Source: Dromaius novaehollandiae (lineage: Eukaryota; Chordata; Aves; Casuariiformes; Dromaiidae). From it: DNA of 64,000 nucleotides. Positions 12,433 to 23,148 of this stretch are shown one piece after another. Under the pieces are notes generated by a model that was not told the DNA's origin, ran no database searches, and worked only from the letters and a program-made list of their open reading frames with translations. The DNA is taken from contig NC_088103.1 of the NCBI RefSeq assembly GCF_036370855.1, positions 11,967,404-12,031,403 of the forward strand. Reading direction: 5' to 3'. Positions within the stretch are counted from its first letter, which is position 1. Every line of letters starts with the position of its first letter. Made by a program: the position numbers and the translations under genes.

Positions 12433-14463
12433 CACTCTTTCAATAAAACAGAGCGTCATGATTTTGTTGCTTTACTAGCAACCAAGGAACATGATCTGGA
12501 TTAGTTCTAAAATGTTTATTAATAGTGATGACTGCAACTTAAGCAGACCAGGATATTAGTGCACCTCCAAAGCAAGAGTAGGAGGATTGTTCTTCCTGGC
12601 TACTCAAGATGTTTCATTTAATATCTTTACTAAAATCCTGCAGAGTCCAATCAGATCTATTTTACTACTGTCCAAAATCGGCAACAATATTATAGATACC
12701 GGAAATAAGAAGACTTGACAGAAGTTTGTGAATCAATATTTAAGCATATATGTGCCTTCACTAACTGATTTATTTTGTTTCAAGAGCACCTTCTGCCAAG
12801 CCCTGGGTAAAAGAAAGACAAATAAATTTGACACAGGTCATCAGGTTTTTCAGTGCTCAAGTGTACACTTTATTACTATCATTGATTATAATTTTTAGTG
12901 GGTGAAACTGAATTCTTCTTTTATTAGTTATATTCACATACAGTAAGCCCATATTTAATAAAATCACACCTTTACAAGGTTTAATATGATTCTATGCTTA
13001 CAACCAATATCTCCTAGTGACTTCTTAGTATCAAAAGTTGATGAGGTCTGATTAATTTTCAAAATGTCTGAGCACGATTGAGCATAATTAGTGTATGCCA
13101 CCAGTTTGATTTCTCATCCAGTTATACACAGGCCTCCAACATTAGCCTCGAGATGTAAGAGCATAGCTGCTTATGAATTTTAAAAAAGCAACCTGGGCTG
13201 ATCATTTTAGACTTGAAATCTCCTTTGTTTAGATATATTTCATTACTTTTATGGGTGTTGTTCCGAGTAAGTACAGGCTGCATGCCAGTAAGAGCTTTTT
13301 ACATACTATGTTAATAACATAACTTATGATTATACCTGATGACAGTCTGTCAGAACACAAAGACACAATGCTACTGCAGAGTGACGCAATGACTTCACAC
13401 AAAGATATAAATGTGTTCATGAAATCACAATTTGCCTACCTTAGCATAGAGGACAAGAAAGAGGAACCCCACCACCATGTGTCATCAAGGTTTTAAGTCT
13501 TAAAAATATTTCTGCTTGAATTGTGAACATTCTTTCATAATTTTGAAGGTATTTTTGAAATGTCAATAAATCTTAAGTTTTAGGGGGGAAAAACACTCCA
13601 GGAGGCAAATTTCTAACACTACTATCACTACCCTTTCTGAAGCCTCAAGTATTTTAGAAACATACAAACATACAAACCTTTAAAAAACATGACTCCAAAT
13701 AGTTTATATAACCATCATAAGTCCATGACATTTTAAATGAGGATGCCATGTTGCTGAAAAACAAATTAACTATTTTCAAAACACTCGGGCCACTGAAAAC
13801 ACTGAGGCCTTACTTCCCCCACACACGGCATAGATTGCCTGAATCAGGGTTGTGGATTCAGTTTTAAGCCATGACCATGAAGGCTTAGTGTTGCAGTGCC
13901 CGCAGGACAGATCTAAGGGATGCAGACAAATACATGTGATTGGAAAATAGATGATTAATAAAATTCAGTTTTTAACCACTAATATTAACTTCAGAAATCA
14001 TTTTCCAATGTCTGTTTCCTACACCGTCTTGTTGATTTAAAATCATCAATGAAAAATACAACACTGCGTGGGGGAAGTCTTTCAGTAGCACACAGACATT
14101 GACAGGTCCATCATCAATAAGATTACAGGTACTATTCCAATATGTATTAAAAAAATCCAAAAGCTAAGTCCATATTTGCCACACAGCTATATGAAGTACA
14201 AGTATTTTCCTATACAGTGTTTCATCAAAGCACCCTTTTTGCTCAAGGGAGTTTTCTGCTATTTTGAGTACAGTACAGTCAAAATCCATTTTAAGTTACT
14301 AGAGTTTTTTTGATACTTATTTTAGCCATATTGCAAATATCTCAAGTGATAAATGAAAGTGTTCCAAGGGAGACCACTGTGAGTCTCTTTAACTTTTATT
14401 TATACCATAACGTCACGTTACTCAAAGTAAAGACAGGGCCCTCGGCTGGAAGAGTTTAAAATG

Positions 14464-14476
14464 CCCCCCCCCCCCC
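14464..14476. repeat. C13 run
   Basis: Uninterrupted C homopolymer about 170 bp upstream of the LTR, followed by a T run. Length may be unreliable. Confidence 0.85.
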
Positions 14477-14642
14477 ATTTTTTTCCTTGTAAAACAAAGA
14501 ATTACAGTGCTGGATCATGCCTGGGTTTGGTTTTTTTATCCCATCTGTTTCTCATGCTGCTTGAATCTTGCACAATAACGTCACCATATTATAGATGTTT
14601 TTACTTACTGTGATTATTTCCTGAACCAGTTCTTGCTGCATT

Positions 14643-14647
14643 GCTAC
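14643..14647. repeat. Left target-site duplication of the LTR
   Basis: GCTAC directly before the LTR's TG start. It is identical to the 5 bp after the LTR's CA end. A single chance 5-bp match is about 1 in 1,000, but I had some freedom in choosing the ends. Confidence 0.7.
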
Positions 14648-14794
14648 TGTAAGAGACCATTAAGGACACGCCAGTTGTTAATGTCTCAAACATTGTCACA
14701 AGGTGAATTTTTGCAAACAAGTTCTGCATAACAGTGGCAAACCATAAAGGAAACGGGCAAAAAAAACACAGCGCAGGGCCGCCCCCGCTCGGTA

Positions 14795-14807
14795 GAAGCT
14801 TCTGGAA
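14795..14807. promoter_or_regulatory. Distal heat-shock element in the LTR
   Basis: Seen: a perfect GAA-nn-TTC-nn-GAA array, which is three inverted 5-bp units. Known: this is the binding pattern of trimeric heat-shock factor (HSF). It lies in U3, about 237 bp upstream of the TATA-like box. The match is exact, but function is inferred. Confidence 0.55.
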
Positions 14808-14841
14808 CACGGTGGGGCAGAGCCGTTGGGCAACACACGGC

Positions 14842-14863
14842 GGGGGGGGGGGGGGGGGGGGGG
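14842..14863 (+). repeat. Run of 22 G in the LTR
   Basis: An uninterrupted G tract inside U3, between the distal heat-shock element and the CCAAT box. It can form G-quadruplexes and is prone to length errors in sequencing, so the exact count may be wrong. Confidence 0.9.
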
Positions 14864-14897
14864 CCGGTGCGCCGGAGGGCGCACGGTCCCGCTTTCT

Positions 14898-14903
14898 GAT
14901 TGG
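14898..14903 (-). promoter_or_regulatory. Inverted CCAAT box in the LTR
   Basis: GATTGG on the + strand (CCAATC on the other), about 140 bp upstream of the TATA-like box. This is the classical NF-Y recognition core and is common in retroviral U3 regions. It is supported by position more than by sequence length. Confidence 0.45.
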
Positions 14904-14963
14904 CCCTGACATCGCAACAGCAGGGGCAGAGACCAGCAGAGCCCCCGAGAAGCCCCTAGACGT

Positions 14964-14976
14964 TTCTGGAAGGTTC
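14964..14976. promoter_or_regulatory. Proximal heat-shock element in the LTR
   Basis: Seen: a perfect TTC-nn-GAA-nn-TTC array, the other phase of the HSF site, about 68 bp upstream of the TATA-like box. This is a usual distance for heat-shock promoters. It is the second exact three-unit site in the same 731-bp LTR. Confidence 0.55.
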
Positions 14977-15004
14977 CAGCAGGGTGGGCTGCGCCTGGCA
15001 CCTC

Positions 15005-15050
15005 ATTTGCATGAGAAGGGAGGAAGCGCCCTGCCGGGCAGCCTATAGAA
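15005..15050 (+). promoter_or_regulatory. Octamer plus TATA-like core promoter of the LTR
   Basis: A perfect octamer ATTTGCAT (15005-15012) is followed 31 bp later by a TATA-like TATAGAA (15044-15050). Known: POU-domain Oct factors bind the octamer, and octamer-then-TATA spacing of this size is found in immunoglobulin V and histone H2B promoters. A start site is expected about 25-30 bp past the TATA box, near 15070-15075, where an E-box CACGTG (15069-15074) also lies. The TATA box is imperfect, so promoter activity is an inference. Confidence 0.5.
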
Positions 15051-15274
15051 GCCGCAGACGCGGTGAAGCACGTGCACGCCCACCGCTGGGGGACAGAAAC
15101 GGCCGTTACCAACACCACAGGATCCAAGGGCAGAGACCATCTCTTTCTCCATCTTTTACTCCTTTTCTCTCTTTGTTTCTTCTTATAAACATTTCAATAG
15201 AACCCGTTGCCGACCATTTACGCTTTCCAGGTTCAGGTTGCCAAGTTAATGTTGTTTCTAAGTCCATGTTAACA

Positions 15275-15289
15275 AATAAAGTGAATAAA
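15275..15289 (+). terminator. Two poly(A) signals of the LTR
   Basis: AATAAA occurs at 15275-15280 and again at 15284-15289, about 200 bp after the expected start site. This fits the R/U5 part of an LTR, where a proviral transcript would be cleaved and polyadenylated. Confidence 0.5.
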
Positions 15290-15378
15290 GCATGTAACGG
15301 ATCATTTGGTGTCATTTCACCTTAATTTAGCCCAAGGGAATCACGAAACCTAGATCCCTACAGCCCTGGGTCGTAACA

Positions 15379-15383
15379 GCTAC
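15379..15383. repeat. Right target-site duplication of the LTR
   Basis: GCTAC directly after the terminal CA of the LTR, matching the left copy exactly. Confidence 0.7.
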
Positions 15384-18100
15384 CTATGGTGATGCTATGC
15401 TTAGTCTAGGCATAAAACAAAAAACAATTATTCAGGCATGAAAAGTGTGCTACCCTAAGCTCAGCTCCAACGTGACAAAGGTGGTCAGTCTTATCCCATG
15501 TGCAAACGTACCCATGGAGCTGGCAATAAGCCAGCAGCAGAGCGTGAGACAGCACAGCTATGCTGGTACCAAGCTATGCGAAAATGCAGCTTGACTGTCT
15601 TCGCACCTAGGCTGGTGGCTGCGCCAGCAGCTGAGCGTCTCACACGGCTCTGATCAACTCATGTCAGTGTTAGCAAAAGAAATCCTGTGCACCACTCCTC
15701 TGCTTGGGGAAGATACAGCCAATTCACCACTTCACATTCAATTATTGTTAGGAGTGTGCTATATTTAGTTAGCCTTGATCTGCAACAGTTCACACTAAAT
15801 GTCTTCCCAATTAACAGCTCTAACATTAACCTTATCAGCAGTGTCTTCTGCTTGGGATTTATATACCCTATTTTGTTCCTGAAGTATTTCCCAAATTATT
15901 CTTTAGGTACTGTTTACAGAATATACCTGAAGTCTGCTGTAAGTGACTATCAGAATAAAAAATGGGTCTGGATAAGAAATGACATTCTCCTTCCAAGATA
16001 ACTGAGATTTTAAGGTCTGAAACCCTATCTGTATTAAAAATAAATACATAAACTGAGAAAGAGCATGTTCCAGAATAGAAAACACCACATTTGTGTCCTG
16101 GTTTAGCCTCAGTTAGACAGAGCTAAACACTTGTACTCAATGTTGGAGCTACTGAGTTTGCTGGCATTTCTTTCACCCTCTGGCTATACCGTCTATCCTA
16201 GACCTGGTAAATTGCTTCCATTTTGTCAAATCCAGCACAAAATTTGACAGAATACAAATTTTCCAAGTCTGTATTTTTTAGAAAAAAAATTATATTGCCA
16301 TAAAATTTGCTAGTAGCTCTTTAATGAAATACATTATTCACTATTAAAAAATGAATATTTCAAGATCTAAAATATTTCACATTTCATACATGAAATCATT
16401 TAGAAATTTGTTATTTTTTTTCCTAATTTCCATATGGCTATAAAAATGAATTAAGAAAACAACCAAATAATTATCAAAAGAAAAAAAAGCTTTGCCTATT
16501 TTCTTCTCTAGACCTTTTGAGCCAACAGTAAAGGGAGAAAGCCTGTATTTTACAGCTCTATGGTAACTGACAAAGAGTGCTATGCCGCTCTTGTCACTGG
16601 AGAAAACAGCTTGGGAACTATTTGGGGCATCACATCAGTGTTCTGGATGCCAAATTGTTAGAAGGAAATTCCCAGTGGTGGTCCTGCTGAACTTCTCCGT
16701 TGTTCCTATAGGCAAGAGTCAAGTCTTTATGTCTTCAATGGGTAAAAACAGTTGCAATATTGATATTTGAGAGGTCACTGGTTATTTTCTCAGAACAAGA
16801 ACAAATCTGTGATTATCTGTGTGATTTTATATGACTATTTGTGACCTTTTGACTGCATAATCAAGCTGCTGGGAAAGGAGGAGAGGCCAAAAGAGAGCCA
16901 ACACATTTGTTGCATAAGGCCAGCTATTTGTTACGAAGGCCAACAGAAGTGTGTACTTCCTAAAATAACTCTTCAGCAACATTCAGTCTACTATAGTTTA
17001 TTCATGACCAACTAACATCTGCAAACAGTCTACATCTTTTACTATTCTTACTTCCATTACTGGAGGCATAATGTTAAGTCAAGACACTTCCCTATCCCAT
17101 TCAAATATATTTTCAAAATATGCAAAACTCTTTGATCCTAGATAGATACATCTCACACGACTACCACTTCACAGGAACAGCAGAGCAGTCTTTCACAACT
17201 ATGATGTTATGTAAAATAACCACTGAACTAGTACTTAAGTTTAATTTCTATAATGGATGTGCAGGGGAAGTGGTTGGGGCTAACACTGAAGTCTGTATGA
17301 GGTGGTTTTTGTTTGTTTGTTTTTTTAATTCCTTTTTGCTCCAAACTCTTGTACTGCTACCATTCACCACATGCTTCCAAAAGGTACTTGCTTTGTCTCA
17401 TTAGAGCTACTGCAATACAGAGAATTTCTTCAGAAAGAGCCTCCCCTATGTACATCACAGGTCAACCCTGGCAGCAGTGCAGACAGGATGGATGAAGTAC
17501 CTGGCATGAAAGAATAATTGGCTTTTCACTTCATCCCCATTTGTGTTGGCTTCTGTAATGACTCAGTTTTAAATAACCAGGGGCACTCCAGAGAGATCAG
17601 GCTACTGCAATGCTTTTGCAAGGCTGCCCTCTAAGTTGAACAGGTTGCTCTTTAGGATCATTATATTCACAGGTGCGTTAACCATGTTAGACAGCTGATC
17701 CCAAAATATTGTTGTATAGTGTCAGCAACTGCCTCCTTTTAAGGAACAGAGTCTACCAGTGGGCATGCAGAACTTACAGAAATAAAGATGATGGTCTATT
17801 CTTCCCCATTTCCTGCATTTGTCTTTGATTCTCTGAAATACAGCAGAGAAGAGAAGATACAGAGCCTGGTGAGTCGAATGGACTGCTCTTTCACACGCTA
17901 CATGCGAGCATTCATTCCTTCTTTGGTAAAATTAAAGAAGTTATATAAAGTATTAACATTTTGTTAAAATGCAAGAGAACATATTGCCTCTAAAAATTAG
18001 AAGTGAGCCTTGCCCATACAGGCAACCTGTTCAAATATGTATACGCTGTACAGTAGTTTACATTTTGTAAACAATAGCTATATAAGACTCCAAGACATAG
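15384..18100. other. AT-rich non-coding DNA downstream of the LTR
   Basis: No gene recognised. A start such as TGTCCTGGTTTAGCC near 16094 recalls the 5' end of some avian LTRs, but no matching end or duplication was found. Confidence 0.6.
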
Positions 18101-18172
18101 GAAATCTGAGTGGGGAGCTGGACCACATGACATCCAGAAGACCTTTTTCAACCTAAACTATTCTATGATTCT
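18101..18172 (+). mobile_element. CR1 LINE 3' end
   Basis: A short piece reading like the CR1 3' terminus: GAGCTGGACCACATGAC, then a CCAGAAG-ACC-TTTTTCAACCT block, ending CTATTCTATGATTCT. Known: CR1 ends in short direct repeats of the ATTCTATG type and lacks a poly(A) tail, and most copies are 5'-truncated like this one. It is a good marker for bird or reptile DNA. Confidence 0.8.
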
Positions 18173-19366
18173 AAATGAAATCCCAAACAGCCTTCCACAG
18201 GCACTCTCCTCCATACTTCCTGACACTTGGTTCCAAGTTTTGATTTAAAAGCTGAAACTTATTTTGGTTTTCAGCTCTAGCAAAGAATGCAAGAAAAAAA
18301 AGTCCACAGAAGTTCTTTTACAAGTATTTCAGTTTTGTCCACAAATATGTCCACGGTGAGCTTTTCTAGAGCCCTCCCACCAAGTAAGTGCATCATCATA
18401 AAACTGTCACCAAAACTGGCTGACTAATCAGAAGCCAAACTTTTGAATGAGAAGGCAGACTGAATTATTCTCATCATCAAAAAGATGATCTCTCCAAGAC
18501 AGCAGAGAGATAATCAAGGGGCAACTTATGCATGAGATTTTAATTTTCACTTGTGTCATTACAACACTCTTCACAAGCATCTGAAGTCAGTGGCTAAAGC
18601 ATTATACACTATAAATACATGCCAACATTAACATTCTGAAAAGTCAACACTTAACTCATCCTGCTACCTTTCAGATGTAAACTTTATTCATTTACTGCTC
18701 AAATAAAAATGTAATGTTGAGCTTGCTAGGATGATGGAAATGTTCACTGCCATCTCCGTCTACTTTTAACTATTCCAGCTAACCATTCTCTTGAACTTTG
18801 AAAGCTTCCAGCTGACAGTTCTATTACATGAAGAATGGGAAAAAAAAAGATAGGTTGTGGCTGACTTTGACTGATGCTGCTGTTCCATGCCCTCAAGAAA
18901 TCATATATATAAGGCTCAGGTGGCCGGATTTGTGAGATAAATTGAGCCACGTATCAAGTTGCTCTTTTCAGTAACGAAACACCTATTTGTCCTCAAAAGA
19001 ACAGGAAAAATTGGATAAATTCAAATTCAGTGCCAAGATCACAGACTTACAGCTGATTTGGAGTTGACAGGAGAGCTAGTACCTTCAAAACCTGTAACAG
19101 TAGCATCTTGAATTTGCCAACGAGAGCTAATCATTAAAACATTTTAAGTGGTGATAGGCTGACCTCAGCTTAATAAAATTGCAAAAGAAATGATCCTTAC
19201 GTATAACCTTTTAGAGTTGCTGCATAACTTATAGCCTCCATATGGATGACATGCTCTGAAGTTTAATATATTGTATAGAAAGGCAAAGTATAAGAATGAG
19301 TTGTAAATTCCACAGCACTGGAAAACTATTCCATTGTGCAAACACCACCATTTTAGGTACCTAATT

Positions 19367-19388
19367 TTAAGAAAAATATTTTTCTTAA
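19367..19388. repeat. 22-bp perfect palindrome
   Basis: The sequence from TTAAG to CTTAA over 19367-19388 equals its own reverse complement, centred on an A/T core. No transposon ends were seen around it. Confidence 0.9.
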
Positions 19389-20592
19389 TATTTTGAACAA
19401 AAAAGTCGGGTGCTTTAATGGTTACCCTAATTCCTGTTCTCAAGAAAGAAAACATGCTCGCATTTTAGGCACTTGGTACAGTATGTTAAAGGCCAAAACT
19501 AACCCAGTTCAGGACTCTTTTTCTGGGGGAGGGAACACGACTTGAGAAGTTGAACTACTCCTGTACTGAAACAAGTGTTCCAAATGTCCCTGGAAATCTC
19601 CCATTGTTACATTGCAATGAAACACGAGGAGAGTGAACTAGAAGAAAGCCCCTGTACACAGGGGAAAGGAAGAACTAAGCAAAAGACCACAGTGAATATA
19701 AACATGTGCTTCCAGTCCAGCTCTTTCTTCCCCAGTTTTTCCTTCAAAACCTGCAGCGTCCAGAGTCTTTCCAACCAGAGGCATACGCTACAGGATCTGC
19801 TCTCCAGCTTCCCCTCTGGCTCCCAGAATTCTGGTTCCTAAGGAGGACTCTTTCCATTCCCAAGGCTTGAGTTCTGCTCTGGTCCTCAGTTGCACACAGG
19901 CTCCCATACTTTTTTCAGATATGCCAGTCATGTTGCAAGCTTCCTTTGGGACTGCCTACTCCACCTCCAAAGCCCAGAATACAACAACCAAGAGAAGGCA
20001 AATAGGAACCATTCCCTCTCCTGTTCACCCACTTAATCTCTTTCTTAGACCATAAAAATATAGCACTTACATATTAAACAAATTCAGTAAGCCTTCCCAC
20101 CTGTGTTGCACATCTGGCCTGAGTGTGATGCAGCAGACTGAAGGTAGGAGCCTAACGACACAATTTCACATGATCACAACATCCATCTCCACACCTCTGC
20201 TAACCAGGACAGCTCTGCTCTGTAGCTAACCTCCACCACCTGCAGCTGAGGGCTATCCTACTCTATGCCTTGCATCCAATCTATAGCTCAGGCAGCTGCA
20301 GGGTGAGTTGAATGAGTCAGATCATCTGCCAAAAAACTCATTTTTCGGGGTAAGTGTGGTTGGGAGCTGGACCAGTGAAGTGATCTGACTCAAAACTGTT
20401 GAGTCACTAGGAGTTGGTGGGTTAGGACTACCCATTCAGCAGTAGTTAGACTGGATCTGATGTGATGTGAAACCACATACAGAGATTGCCTGTGTAGTGA
20501 AGTAAGTACTTCCAGAGAGTTACTCAGAGCATTTCAGTAGGAAGTTGACAGTGTCTAAAGATCATTTTAATTATTCAAAATAGTCAGGGCTG

Positions 20593-20622
20593 TGATTCAT
20601 ATTTAGGTGATTCATATTTAGG
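20593..20622. repeat. 15-bp tandem duplication
   Basis: TGATTCATATTTAGG is repeated exactly at 20593-20607 and 20608-20622. Confidence 0.9.
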
Positions 20623-23137
20623 TCAAATAAACAACCCTCAGGAAATACCTGTTTCTCTTCACTGACTATAAGAGGAGTCTTAGATGATTAGCTCCCATAC
20701 TGACATTCATATTCGGGATGTCTAAAGATAGGTGAGATGCATCTCTCACACAAGACTAACTGAATTCAAATAGGCTGATCAAATGCCTGTTTCCAGCATA
20801 AGGAACCACCTAGAGAGGAAGGGTGAACTGGACAGAAGCAGTAGTGTGCCCTTTTTCTTCAATAAGCTGAAAGCTTAGTACTAGAATATTTCCTTCCACT
20901 CGTGCTGTTTAACGACCAAACAATATTGAATTTCTAGTGCTACGATAAGACTGCATCATAACAAATATTCATCTTCACTTGAATATTTAAATGTATTACT
21001 AGTTGAACAAAAATTAAAACAGAATTGGTCCTCAGTGTCAGAAAAAACAAATTTTTCTTGTGTTTTGTGTTAGCTACCTATTACCGTGCTTTTTTCGGAC
21101 CTTGGTATATGTAAAATAATACAGTCACTGGAACTTCCATAAAATGAAGACAATGTTCATTAAACAATGCAGCAAGGTAATAAAAAATATGCAAGAAATA
21201 TCCATTTGTAATGAAAAGGTTAATGCAAATTAATCGTTCATTATTTCAGCACAATCTTTGATTATCAACCTTTCTACTTTGTAGAAAGTAATCAACCACC
21301 ACTACTGCATAGAAGACAAATGTTTTCTAGAGCTCTGTAACGGAATTTTTCTAGATTTCTATTAAGAGGACATTTTTAGTTAGGTACCAGCACCTATAAA
21401 CACAGATAAGAAGCCACGAGCCAGATCTAAATAATATATAACCTGTAGACAGGCCTAATTCAGAGATAACTATGAATTTTATTCAAACACTCCCTCCTGT
21501 AACCTTGCTGATTCCAACAAGGATGAGCCTGGAACTGAATCACCAAGATTTTGCTTTTGCAAATTCCATCAGTACATTTGCAGTCTTTGTTTAGTTAGAT
21601 GAGTGCCAAAGTATGATACCTACGTAAAACATGCACTGTGTTAAAACCCCATAATAGTGTAGCTAAAGTGCAATATATTGCAGGAGGGAAGTTTAAGGCA
21701 GTACTATAAAGCACAAAAAGTGAAACTAGAAGCTGTATGAAAGTCTCACAAACTTCAAATGTTTAAAAGCAGCATGAAAGTCAGTGAGTTAATTTTTAAT
21801 ATTCTACTGTGTTGTACAAGCATTTATAGGCAGTATTATATAAGCTTTATAATGCTTTCTGAAGTGCAATAGTAAATACAATACTGTTGCAAGTACTGAG
21901 CTAATATACTGAGCACAGCACTAGCTCTGGTATTTATTACTGATAATATAAATTTTTAGAAGTATTTTATATAGCTTAGCTAATCTATTTAGAACTTCCA
22001 GTATATAAGACATTCCCTGCAAGGGGGAGTTGACTGATCAGACAAAATAAAACACTGAAACATAGGTAGTTAGGAACCTTCCCACCAAAAAAATAGGTTA
22101 GCTATATCTTGGGTTTTTGCTTTTTGTTTTACTGGAAACAGAAATTCTCTTCTCATACCTCTTCAACCACAAAAGTTACTCCTCAGAACAAACAAGCAGG
22201 TATTTCATAGCTGAAGTCCATTTCGCTATTTGAAGTAATAAGAAAGTTCCATAGCATAAGCCTAAAGTGCCATTTTCAAGAATTTTTGACTCAATCTCTG
22301 CAGAATTCTACTGATTAGTCTGAGGGGTGTCTTGTAGTTTTCCAAGATGACCCAGCAGGAATTTCAGCAGAGTAAAGCAGAAATAATATCTTTAAAAGTG
22401 GAACTATTTAAAACATTGTAAAGAACTAGAACATACTCAATTTCCACTGCAGCTGTCCAATGTTAATATTTTGGGGCATGAGACTGGAAGAAAAGCTCAG
22501 CTGTTTGCAGAGGAAACCAAATGTGTAACCTAAAGGCTTAGCGAGAGAAAAGGAAACCAACAGAAGAGGCTATGCATAGCAACAGTGCAGTAGGGAAGGA
22601 CTGCCCAAGCCACTGATCACCTTCCTGTGTCTCTGAGCACCCAGCAGCTGCTGGTACCACCCCCAAAAACCTGACCTGCAGTACTATGCAAGCAATGTTT
22701 GAGAACTTTTGCTTTAGAAGTATAATTTAGCTGCATTAAGGAACCCTGGATGTCTCCACATAAAAATATTCTCTGGAAGATAGAGTGCTAACCAGTGGTT
22801 TAAAGATAAAAAGGCAGGGTGTAGCTAAAGCTTGACCGATACTGGAATGCTTTTTTGAAACAAGAGTCTGGATAATCTGGATCATACATGGCAACAAATG
22901 ATATTTTTGATGAAGAAAATAGAGGACTCACTTGGGAGAGAGAAGTGGGATTGGTTATTTTGTCTCCTATATAACAGTGAATTGTTACATCTTGAGTATG
23001 CAAAGCATTAATAAGCAGTGACCGACTCTCATTTATTTTCTAACCAACCCAAAAGCAGTTTAGGGTAGCTCTGTCATGGCACCAACCTGCTGCTGTTATA
23101 TACCACAAGGCTGTACATGTAACTACATGCTTTTCTT

Positions 23138-23148
23138 CCCCCCCCCCC
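23138..23148. repeat. C11 run
   Basis: Uninterrupted C homopolymer inside a longer pyrimidine-rich stretch. Confidence 0.85.

Larger units (their letters stand above)
5879..14642. other. AT-rich non-coding DNA
   Basis: No gene recognised. Apart from the small duplications at 6.1 and 12.4 kb and the GC-richer patch at 11.6 kb, I see only unique AT-rich sequence with poor open frames. Confidence 0.6.
14648..15378 (+). mobile_element. Solo LTR of an endogenous retrovirus
   Basis: Seen: a 731-bp segment starts TGT and ends ACA and is flanked on both sides by the same 5 bp, GCTAC (14643-14647 and 15379-15383). It is rich in G+C and CpG while the DNA on both sides is AT-rich. On the + strand the order is inverted CCAAT, octamer, TATA-like box, then two AATAAA signals, as expected for U3-R-U5. 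No internal retroviral sequence (gag, pol, env) lies next to it, so it is a solo LTR, normally left when the two LTRs of a provirus recombine. Known: 5-bp target duplications occur in several retrovirus classes, so the class is left open. An avian ERVL-type origin is possible. Inferred: the intact duplication and retained CpGs suggest a fairly recent insertion. The + orientation is well supported by the promoter and poly(A) motifs. Confidence 0.75.

Noticed and set aside
12984..12998. ATGATTCTATG as a CR1 3' end
   Set aside because: The upstream bases do not resemble the CR1 tail; only an 11-bp match.
14696..15325. Open frames of 103-143 codons on both strands across the CpG-rich region
   Set aside because: They run through the G22 tract and the LTR promoter and are a by-product of GC-rich LTR sequence.
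16094..16250. Second LTR beginning TGTCCTGGTTTAGCC
   Set aside because: The start recalls some avian LTRs, but there is no matching end, target duplication, poly(A) signal or sustained similarity.
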